60,000 nt of DNA, taken from NCBI RefSeq assembly GCF_001039355.2, contig NW_019775913.1:394020-454019 (forward strand), read 5' to 3'. The notes beneath the pieces were generated by a model. The model saw nothing but the letters and a program-made list of their open reading frames with translations. It was not told where the DNA came from and did no database searches. This DNA is from Lingula anatina (taxonomy: Eukaryota; Brachiopoda; Lingulata; Lingulida; Lingulidae). A program made the position numbers and the translations under genes. This document shows, piece after piece, positions 51,185-56,867 of the stretch. How positions within the stretch are numbered: position 1 is the stretch's first letter; each line of letters starts with the position of its first letter.

Positions 51185-54100
51185 GTCAATAGCCCTAGAA
51201 TGCCCGATTCCCGTGGTGAGAAACGGCAAATTACAAGATGGCTGCGGGATAACGAAGGGTGCTTCCTGCCTCGTCGTGTGTGACACCGGATACGGAACTC
51301 ACCCAGCGTCCCTGTACACCACGTGTACGGCTGACCTCGTCTGGAGTAGAGATCTTAGCTCCGTCTGCGTGGGTAAGTGTCATTCTTGGTCTTCATTTTT
51401 CACGCGTATTCAGTATATACTTTGTTGTAATTCTTTGTGAAGACCAAGGTATTTAAGATTTGTTTGTGATATTTATAATGATGAAGACATATAGGCCAAT
51501 TATATGGGACGTTGTGTTGTATGTTAAAGACAAAGCGTGCGTTTGGTTATACAGCGATATCAGGGAGTTTTTAAACAATCTTTTATAATGTAATTATGTG
51601 TCTATTTTTTGTTGTTTCTACGACGTCTTTAATTTAAATTTTTTTCATTCTGAAAATTGAAAAAAAAAACATAAAAAAGCATAAGCCACCACATAATGGT
51701 TAACATGCAATACCGTGTTATTATTTAAACGTATGCCATTTTTGTCATGGTTCTAAATACTCTTTCTGTTTACAACATCCTACTGATCCTTTCTGACTGA
51801 GCCAATGGGTTATCAACTCACTGGCTGGCTCTACTCAGAGCTGAGTGTTTTTTGCTCTATATCGTATGTTGCACATGGTTTCTCTTCATTTCAATTATGG
51901 CTTTGAAGTAGACGATCCTTCTATCCTACTTCAGCCTACCCTTTGCCTCTACAAGACATCTGTATGATCTATGCGTTACTGTCGAGTACTATTGCGATTC
52001 TTCTTCTACTGATTATAGTTTTGGCAATAGTTTCCTCTTGCTGCGTGATGCCTTCTTAGAGTGTTCAAACAATTTATAATCTTATCACTCGAAGACACCG
52101 AGCCACCCAACGTCACCTGTCCACGTGACGTCACCATTTCCGCAGATGCCGGGAGAATGTTTGGAGCGGTCACATGGCCAGCGCCCGTTGTAAAAGATGC
52201 CAGTGACGTCACATTAAGCAGCAATTTCCGGTCAGGGGGACAGTTTGGAATCGGCACCACCAATGTTGTGTTTTCAGCCCGGGATGCCTACGGCAACTTC
52301 GGCAGCTGTAGTTTCAATGTGCTTGTAACAGGTACACGGGGCGAAGATGAGAACTGTCACTCAGAATTAGCTAAAATAAATTTGTTGTTATTTTTTGTGT
52401 CTGTGTGTTTATTTGTTCTGTTTGTTTGTGCGTGAAGATGTGAATGTATTTTTGTCTAAGTATCCTGAATATTCAGACTTGTGAGCGCTCTCAATTGTGT
52501 TAAGCAAGTACGGTTGTACTTAGTACATGTGTAATAATATTTAGTCGTATAAAAATATGTACAGATGTGCCTTGTGTGCCTGTTATGGTTATGCGTTTAG
52601 TTTTTTTTTTACGTACAAGTATACAGTGTGCACATTTAAATATCGCGGTAAAGCTGAACAAAATTAGAAAATGGTTAAATATTGTTCTTATCTGAAAAAA
52701 TAATGTAAGTAGACTTTCGAGAAATCCAATCCAGACTTAAATAAATGGGTCGCACAGCTATGCAATATAACTCCGCCTTATTGACAACACATCGCATCCT
52801 TTTAGCAACAACTGTACACTGTCCTTCGCCGACAATCCCTCATGGAGAGATAGGGCCCAGATGTAACATGGAGGCCGGAAGTTCCTGTCGGGTCACGTGT
52901 GAGAGAGGCTACTCTTCTGATAACGTGAACATCACGTGTCTATGGAGCAAAGAGTGGTCTTCTGTTTCGAGAAGCATTTGTCGAGGTGATTTGTTAAAAG
53001 AAAACGATGGCGACGATTTGATATTTCTGACACTTATCTGTATTATTCTCTTTATTTTTTGGCCCTGAGTGTCATTTCTTTTGCGAAAAATTTTTTTGGA
53101 TGAGGCAAATTTTCACTTTTGGTTACTTGCAGAGCAGATCTACCAGTGTGTATTAAACGTCCTTGTCTTAGATAACTGATTTTCTGTTTGTTGCCAGGGT
53201 TTCGAATGACTGTTTTCTTTTTGTTGTGAACGTTCTCTGTCTTCAGCATGTCTGTCACCACTGACGGGGATCTTCACATCTCTTAACGAATCGCGGCCAA
53301 TAAGTAGAATTGAATAACTCGTTTGAGAGTATTGAAGGATTCACAGATTGCAGAAAGGACTCGTACATACTGAGTGAGTGAGTCCGAATGAGTTAGTATG
53401 TCACATGTTCATGTGAAGTACAATTGTCGCCTGGTCTAGGACTCATGAAACCATTACGTTATTTTGGGGGATCCAATAACTGGTAATTTACTTAAAAGAA
53501 CAAATGAGGCGTTTGGTTTTGGGACTATGTGTGCATTTTCTTCATTCCAGATACAAGTCCTCCAACAGTCAGCAACTGTCCGGCCAATATCACCGAGGCG
53601 GCCTCTACCGGGAGCCGACATAAAAGGATCACATGGAATGAACCGACATTCAATGACAGTCCACCTGTAAAAATTGTAAAATCTTTTATGCCCGGGACTA
53701 TTTTCGGTGAAGGGAAAACTGACGTCATTTATGTTGCCACGGATCCGGCAGGGAATATGGCAAAGTGCACATTTTCTGTAACGATAACAGGTAAACACAG
53801 CACAGGAAGAAAACATGTACGTATGCGTGACCACGCAACTTAGATGGCTACATGTATGGGATGCTTACAATTTCGTATTCCTCTTAGATAATTTGAAACG
53901 TATATAAACTGAAATTGTTTCTTTCTTTATTGTTGGGTGGAGGGGTACTTTTTGTCTAGACAATTTTAATTGCATTCTCTGCAATTAACGCTTTTACGGT
54001 TTTGATTTGGATTTAATTAATCATGTCCAGTGAGGAACGTTTTATTAGTGATGGGAGGGGGGGGGGGGGCAATTCGTGATGACTCCATTTTGTCCAGCAA

Positions 54101-56867
54101 AACACCAGCATGTAACATCAGATAAAAGTATTTCCTTTTATGTTCATGTGATTAAAATAATTCTTTCCCATTTTTAAATTTCGTGAGGTTTGTGTAATTG
54201 GCATCATTATTTCCCTTTTCTTCATCATTAGTTGAAAAGTGCAACCCGTATATAGGGACGTCTACGGTCCAGACGTTACGTGATCAAACGTGCCCAAGCA
54301 CTAACAACCACCTGGGCGCGAGCTGCTACTTCACGTGCATGGAAGGATACGCAACAAAGGACGGCCAGGTCCAGGGATACTTTGAGTGCGCCAAGACCAT
54401 GTCTGTGTCCACTAAAATGGCTCAGTGGAGAAACAGCATCGGGGCATGTGAACGTAAGTTGATGAATTTCAAATAGTTGTTTAGTATATATGTTTCACTA
54501 TAAGATAACAGAGTCAGGACTTTCCTGGGGGTGGTGGCACGAGGGGAACCAGGGGCGGATCCAGGATCTTTTGAAGGGGGGTCCGTTGAAGCGAAGCTGA
54601 CCTTCCCTCTCCGCCCCCCCCTCCCCCTTTGATTAATTGTTTTTCCTTTTTTGTGATGGAGTTGGGGTACCAGCGAAGTATAGTGGGGTGTGGTGTGTGC
54701 GATATCTTCTCCTTAGGCTTGTAAAAAGGAACCGAAGACATATCTTTTATGGGCTCTAGCATATTTCAATGTGACTTTGTTGATGAACTATTATAATTAA
54801 TGACTTAACTGACTTTTTATGTTACATACATAATTCAAGTTTTTAATTAGTATTTACCGTTTCTTTAACTTGTATTTTATATACATTGTAAAGTCAATTA
54901 AACAAATGTGCATGTTAGACTCTGAATAAATCATAACATCAAATATAATAAAAATAGCTTACCTATCCACAGAGATGTATCATTAAACTTTTCCACTGAC
55001 GAAAGTTTGATTTTAAATTTTATATTTGCTAAAGAACCATTGAAACCATGCAACCTTTGTTCGGTTTGACTTAAACGAAGGTCATGCTACGTTAAGCTAT
55101 AGCACATCCTTTTATTAAATTAATATTTAATTGATTTATTTTTTGTAGTTATCCCCACAAAAAGTCCATCTGTGATAACCGGCGACACCGGTAAACAGAC
55201 AGGCGACAACAATTCCGGAGGTAGCGGTGCTGGTAAGTCGGCTGTAAAGTCTCATTCAGTCTGTTTTTACAAAGATTTTATGTCGGGTTAACAAAGATTG
55301 GAATGGGAATTATTTGAATATAAAAACATAAGATAAATCGTTTTTCAATTCTTAGGACAGCGTTCAGAATTAATTACTAGTGTGCAGATGCTCATGTACG
55401 TATGTGATTCACTAATTTATGTGATACCTGTTTGAATTCGTATCTATTTCAGCTTCAGGAGCAACCCCGGCTATAGTAGGTATCGTAGTGGCGGCGCTGC
55501 TCATCCTTATTGTCATCGGAGTTGTGGCGTTCTTCCTCTGGAGGAGGATGTAAGTATTCTTGTACGCTAACTTTACGATTTGCAATAAATGAATGCGAAT
55601 TGTGTATTGTCATTTTTTCCGGACTGATCTTTTTCAAGCCGGTGTGATAATCTGAAGGTCCGCGTTACATAGTGCCCACCCTCCATTTAATTACACAGGT
55701 TAGGGTTAGCCTGACGTAAGTGGATCAAAATTTAGGGCGAGGCTTATCTGTGCTAATGAATGGGAACGGGCTCTCTATCTTGGGGGGACTCTCTGTCACT
55801 TTACACCGGACTCACGAGATAGAGGTGCTAGAACCTCGAGGTGCCCGTGTATTGTTGCACTGCTTTGTTATCTACTCTCTACAAATAATGGTGCAATTAT
55901 CTCTCCGGCTTTCTGTTTTATAGTGAATTATTGACAATATTCGTGCAATTCCAGCCGAATCCAACCAATATTCGTAACACTATCGCACCTGTATCGTAAC
56001 TGAATCGTAGAGCGTGTCGAATTAGGCCAGAAAATTTTCAGTAATCTCACGCATCCTCACAAATCCTGAAATTAGTCAATTCCTGGCGATTCGTGGGATT
56101 CGTGGTCTGTGTGAAATAGGGGCAACACTGAACTGACAATTTGGCCAACAGATGACGAGTTTTGGTCAAAAGTAGGTCTAAACTATACGTTTTCAAGTGG
56201 ATATCGTTTACCAGGTGTATTTGGATAATGCTTTAAGTATCTGATTGGTCACTTCGAATGGAAACTAGTGATTTGAACGACCAATGATTCCAGCAAGCCC
56301 TGTTGGTACATGTTAAACGTTTCCTTCACATTTCTTGTCCTTATAATCTTCGACAGCATTATATTTGTGATCACCGATTTCCTGACTAGAAGGTATATGT
56401 AGGCCTACGCTTCAAAGCCGTTGATGAAGGGTTGAACCACAGATAAAGGACGTTACTCTAATATAATTGTGACGTCGAGTCTTTCTTGTGACGTCAAATG
56501 TGTATGACGTCAAATGGCGTCAATATGACGTTCTATTCTTTTCCAACCGTCCATGTTTTAATGTGTATTCTATTTTTTTTCTAGGAGCCGCGGAGATTTG
56601 AGCAAACCGTCCCAGTTCAGGTACGTCAATCACTCCAATGAAATCAGCGAAATCCCTGGGGATCCCAACTACGCCACCATTGGCAGGGTAAATCAGCCGG
56701 AGAATGACTACGAAGGTCTCAACACTGCCCAAGCTAACGGGGACGGCGGCATATCGAACCCAATGTACGATCAAATGAATCCACCGCCAACTAAGAAACC
56801 GGGAGAATTTGATGACCTGAGCCAACAAGCCGTCCTAAAGGTGCAAAGTGACACCACAAAGGCGTAG
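22082..56867 (+). CDS. Large type I receptor: signal peptide, 3x(YWTD propeller-EGF), CCP2-HYR-CCP-HYR-CCP, TM, NPxY tail
   Basis: Twenty-eight coding exons (listed separately) with matched phases total 4737 nt, giving 1578 residues and TAG. Order by residue: signal peptide 1-27; propeller 1, 32-332; EGF 333-368; propeller 2, 369-658; EGF 659-698; propeller 3, 699-967; EGF 968-1008; sushi 1009-1071 and 1072-1131; HYR 1132-1210; sushi 1211-1270; HYR 1271-1350; sushi 1351-1424; Gly/Ser/Thr stalk 1425-1452; membrane span ~1458-1480; tail to 1578 with NPMY. The propeller-EGF units resemble LRP5/LRP6; the sushi/HYR part resembles SRPX/SVEP1-type proteins. LDL-receptor class A repeats are absent. 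Some 15 or more N-glycosylation sequons support a cell-surface protein. An endocytic, adhesion or pattern-recognition receptor is inferred. Exons 18-20 are duplicated in the assembly (46093-47675); only one set belongs in the message. Confidence 0.9.
24260..24325. repeat. (AT)n microsatellite
   Basis: About 66 bp of pure TA dinucleotides in receptor intron 1. Confidence 0.95.
24429..24634. repeat. Dispersed AGATCGATCT-ended element, copy 1
   Basis: About 206 bp, nearly identical to 45465-45670. The ends carry CCCAGAGATTAAGATCGATC and the complement-like AGATCGATCTAAAAATCTATG, so it is probably a MITE with imperfect terminal inverted repeats. No coding capacity; target duplication unclear. 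Confidence 0.75.
24969..25153. mobile_element. Degenerate MITE related to the CAGGCCCGTAGCCAG family
   Basis: It shares GTAAGCAATTTCAAAGGGG..TTCTTTTTC, a GTGAACCTTTTCC segment and AAAGGACGGTTCTTT with the elements at 19637 and 19953, but both ends have decayed. No clean target duplication. Confidence 0.55.
26524..26566. repeat. (GA)n microsatellite
   Basis: About 43 bp of GA dinucleotides in receptor intron 1. Confidence 0.95.
29312..29465. repeat. Tandem duplication of an 82-bp unit
   Basis: CACCCTATTAATTATCCAG begins at 29312 and again at 29394; the units then agree with a few substitutions through TATTTCATAAA.CTTG. Confidence 0.8.
31045..31157. mobile_element. Diverged copy of the CTACCCTCTACCAG element
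   Basis: Its CCACGGATATTCACAGATAT core and CTGGTAGAGGGTAG end match, in opposite orientation, the element at 18519-18657. The left end runs into a C-rich tract at about 31019-31041 and is not clear. Confidence 0.5.
31183..31351. mobile_element. 169-bp MITE, CAGGGGCGGATCCAG family, second copy
   Basis: Collinear with 10668-10835, including the repeated CCGTCTTCCG motifs. Flanked by TCAGT on both sides (31178-31182 and 31352-31356), a perfect 5-bp target duplication. Confidence 0.85.
31686..31742. repeat. (CT)n(CA)n microsatellite
   Basis: CT dinucleotides followed by CA dinucleotides, about 57 bp, in receptor intron 1. Confidence 0.9.
32888..32980. repeat. (TG)n microsatellite with G run
   Basis: Imperfect TG dinucleotides followed by a run of nine G, in receptor intron 1. 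Confidence 0.85.
35062..36670 (-). mobile_element. Decayed Tc1-like transposon with long inverted arms
   Basis: A 1609-bp element starting CAGCATTGGTCAAAAAGG and ending CCTTTTTGACCAATGTTG, with TA on each side as expected for Tc1/mariner insertion. The arms (about 35062-35495 and 36238-36670) are inverted complements of about 430 bp with moderate divergence. The middle, read on the minus strand, resembles the catalytic part of Tc1-type transposases: CDNA.SHS, then SPDNNPTEHLW with the next residue a stop. Stop codons and frame shifts interrupt it and the N-terminal DNA-binding part is not seen, so it is inactive. Both arms contain the same transposase C-terminal sequence in opposite orientation. 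Confidence 0.85.
35446..36110 (-). pseudogene. Tc1-like transposase remnant
   Basis: Minus-strand reading recovers the DDE-region neighbourhood (GFIV..., CDNA, SPDNNPTEHLW) in different frames with several stops. Catalytic residues can be only partly traced. It lies wholly inside the 1609-bp element. Confidence 0.7.
37385..37678 (+). CDS. Receptor exon 2: start of propeller 1
   Basis: Begins after CTCGTTGCAG, phase 1 to phase 1. Reads ASLTLLTWSVKNASVHRL... and ends SAPLVDYIG. It forms the first blades of propeller 1 without a classical YWTD and contains an N-A-S sequon. Confidence 0.85.
37959..38020. repeat. (ATCAAT)n(AT)n microsatellite
   Basis: Hexanucleotide units run into an AT array in receptor intron 2. 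Confidence 0.9.
38072..38273 (+). CDS. Receptor exon 3: propeller 1
   Basis: Contains MSEDVGGLAVDW then VYWTDSVYNW, a canonical YWTD strand. The 3' splice site (CTCATGGTAAG) is weak in pyrimidines; phase agreement (1 in, 2 out) supports it. Donor GTGAGT. Confidence 0.85.
38666..38918 (+). CDS. Receptor exon 4: propeller 1
   Basis: Contains YMYWASYNSSGTIERATLSG and LYWVDAARGTVEAMKIDG, two consecutive LDL-receptor YWTD repeats. Ends DIAAYK in phase 0, donor GTGAGC. Confidence 0.92.
39439..39592 (+). CDS. Receptor exon 5: last blade of propeller 1
   Basis: Begins QFLYVTDQNSNVTIVLRNDS after TGCTTCAG and ends VQQAGT in phase 1. Carries three N-glycosylation sequons. Confidence 0.9.
40166..40273 (+). 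CDS. Receptor exon 6: EGF-like domain 1
   Basis: Six-cysteine EGF of the type that follows YWTD propellers: SCPQRGCDHMCVSQ...RCLCAVGW...SCTG. Symmetrical phase 1-1 exon. Confidence 0.92.
40706..40996 (+). CDS. Receptor exon 7: start of propeller 2
   Basis: Begins ANSTIIKPNFFYSGGSYIQ after CTTTCAG; includes LGLDVKGSKLFLGDTSYRS. Phase 1-1. The donor GTGAGA is followed by a TC-rich tract. Confidence 0.9.
41367..41517 (+). CDS. Receptor exon 8: propeller 2
   Basis: Contains GLAIDWLNSHIYWTEKVYKT, a clear YWTD repeat. Ends VVVDPLRG at phase 2. Confidence 0.93.
41773..41913 (+). CDS. Receptor exon 9: propeller 2
   Basis: Begins LMYWVETYDLTYSTIWKANM after CCCCTATAG. Ends FDFSDQR at phase 2. Confidence 0.92.
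42180..42297 (+). CDS. Receptor exon 10: propeller 2, GC donor
   Basis: Contains MYWTDGTTDTIMSADVNG and ends FGVTTFK in phase 0. The donor is GCAAGT rather than GT; the next exon continues in frame, and the homologous exon 4/5 junction falls at the same place in propeller 1. Confidence 0.88.
42722..42890 (+). CDS. Receptor exon 11: last blade of propeller 2
   Basis: Begins NYVIFNDRYSGAMGIHAVTK after TTTTTCAACAG and ends PPSGNVR in phase 1. Confidence 0.9.
43282..43401 (+). CDS. Receptor exon 12: EGF-like domain 2
   Basis: PCSLANGGCDHLCLPTP...KCACSVGF...SCTT, a propeller-associated EGF with six cysteines. Phase 1-1. Donor GTGGGT is slightly off consensus. Confidence 0.92.
43540..43584. repeat. 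(ATT)n microsatellite
   Basis: About 45 bp of ATT trinucleotides in the intron after EGF 2. Confidence 0.9.
43722..43842 (+). CDS. Receptor exon 13: start of propeller 3
   Basis: Reads LLQDNFVLLTDPGRKEIFQI, with a TDPGRKEI variant of the YWTD strand. Phase 2 at its end. A (TC)n tract (43853-43880) starts 11 nt after the exon end. Confidence 0.9.
44073..44185 (+). CDS. Receptor exon 14: propeller 3
   Basis: Contains AVIFDSAESKILWMDTDVIK and VGLDGSAEETLYEFPQ, a YWTD-type blade with LWMD. Donor GTACAC is weak. Confidence 0.9.
44541..44709 (+). CDS. Receptor exon 15: propeller 3
   Basis: Contains MALDVSNRLLFVTDDGRTL and RLYRPRDIEIDPWEK, the R-P-x-x-I-x-x-D-P signature between YWTD blades. Confidence 0.92.
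45295..45422 (+). CDS. Receptor exon 16: propeller 3
   Basis: Begins RIYWADWGATESINRAYYDG, a canonical YWTD-type repeat, and ends FGLAIDVP. Phase 2 in, phase 1 out. Confidence 0.93.
45465..45670. repeat. Dispersed AGATCGATCT-ended element, copy 2
   Basis: About 206 bp in the intron between exons 16 and 17, highly similar to 24429-24634 in intron 1 of the same gene. Confidence 0.75.
45857..46013 (+). CDS. Receptor exon 17: propeller 3
   Basis: Contains GRKIMWAEGWYEEIEASNLD and LYFTDTWTR, two blades. Ends phase 2, donor GTAAGT. Confidence 0.92.
46626..46744 (+). CDS. Redundant copy of receptor exon 18
   Basis: Identical in sense to 48211-48329: same splice sites and same SLHKIPIAGAADRADEELIP coding. 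Probably the other contig's version of one exon. Confidence 0.7.
46979..47101 (+). CDS. Redundant copy of receptor exon 19 (EGF 3)
   Basis: Same EGF coding sequence and splice sites as 48565-48687. It should be counted once. Confidence 0.7.
47571..47675 (+). pseudogene. Truncated redundant copy of receptor exon 20 (sushi 1)
   Basis: Identical to the first 105 nt of 49157-49345, ending ...CDTGYR at the n. The truncation is an assembly break rather than a decayed gene. Confidence 0.75.
48211..48329 (+). CDS. Receptor exon 18: end of propeller 3
   Basis: Begins RSLHKIPIAGAADRADEELI after ACATCACAG and ends VVQRAKEYK in phase 1. Confidence 0.9.
48565..48687 (+). CDS. Receptor exon 19: EGF-like domain 3
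   Basis: VCGNHPCSHICLINKD...QCACPDGATL...NCDN, a six-cysteine propeller-associated EGF. Phase 1-1. Confidence 0.92.
49157..49345 (+). CDS. Receptor exon 20: sushi (CCP) domain 1
   Basis: Six cysteines, with CPKSPIKNG at the start and VCDFLCDTGY in the middle; ends LCEEI. Phase 1-1, donor GTGAGT. Confidence 0.92.
49346..51192 (+). other. Receptor intron 20
   Basis: AT-rich. Contains ATT repeats at about 49450-49480 and 51117-51183; the latter lies directly before the next 3' splice site. No other feature seen. Confidence 0.7.
51117..51183. repeat. (ATT)n microsatellite
   Basis: ATT/ATC trinucleotides ending about 8 bp before the 3' splice site of exon 21, in the place of a normal pyrimidine tract. 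Confidence 0.9.
51193..51372 (+). CDS. Receptor exon 21: sushi (CCP) domain 2
   Basis: ECPIPVVRNGKLQDGCG, then SCLVVCDTGY and a late TC...VWS...VC: six cysteines. Phase 1-1. The acceptor TGTCAATAG is preceded by an ATT repeat rather than pyrimidines. Confidence 0.9.
52095..52331 (+). CDS. Receptor exon 22: HYR domain 1
   Basis: Starts DTEPPNVTCPRDVTISADAG and ends ARDAYGNFGSCSFNVLVT, the classic HYR (hyalin repeat, immunoglobulin-like) pattern. Phase 1-1. Confidence 0.93.
52806..52985 (+). CDS. Receptor exon 23: sushi (CCP) domain 3
   Basis: HCPSPTIPHGEIGPRC, SCRVTCERGY, then ITCLWSKEWS and IC: six cysteines. Phase 1-1. Confidence 0.92.
53551..53790 (+). CDS. Receptor exon 24: HYR domain 2
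   Basis: Starts DTSPPTVSNCPANITEA and ends ATDPAGNMAKCTFSVTIT. Phase 1-1. Confidence 0.93.
54232..54453 (+). CDS. Receptor exon 25: sushi (CCP) domain 4
   Basis: KCNPYIGTSTVQTLRDQTC, SCYFTCMEGY, then FEC...QWR...ACE: six cysteines, slightly longer than the others. Phase 1-1. Confidence 0.9.
54550..54640. mobile_element. Left end of a CAGGGGCGGATCCAG-family element
   Basis: CAGGGGCGGATCCAGGATC followed by a G-rich stretch, in the intron after sushi 4. No matching right end was found, so it is truncated or its boundary is unclear. Confidence 0.45.
55149..55232 (+). CDS. Receptor exon 26: stalk
   Basis: Reads LIPTKSPSVITGDTGKQTGD then a Gly/Ser/Asn-rich run. Likely flexible and O-glycosylated. 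Phase 1-1. Confidence 0.82.
55453..55549 (+). CDS. Receptor exon 27: transmembrane segment
   Basis: ATPAIVGIVVAALLILIVIG continues hydrophobic to VVAFFLWRRM, a membrane span with a basic stop-transfer sequence on the inner side. Ends phase 2. Confidence 0.93.
55550..56584 (+). other. Receptor last intron
   Basis: About 1 kb with donor GTAAGT and acceptor TTTTTTTTCTAG. Several TGACGTCA-like half sites occur near 56470-56530. Nothing else seen. Confidence 0.7.
56585..56867 (+). CDS. Receptor exon 28: cytoplasmic tail
   Basis: About 93 residues to TAG at 56865-56867. Contains NPMYDQM (an NPxY endocytosis-type motif), PNYATIG, NDYEGLN and FRYVNHS as further tyrosine motifs, then a proline-rich PPPTKKP stretch. 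The tyrosines suggest coupling to PTB- or SH2-domain adaptors; this is inferred. Confidence 0.92.
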
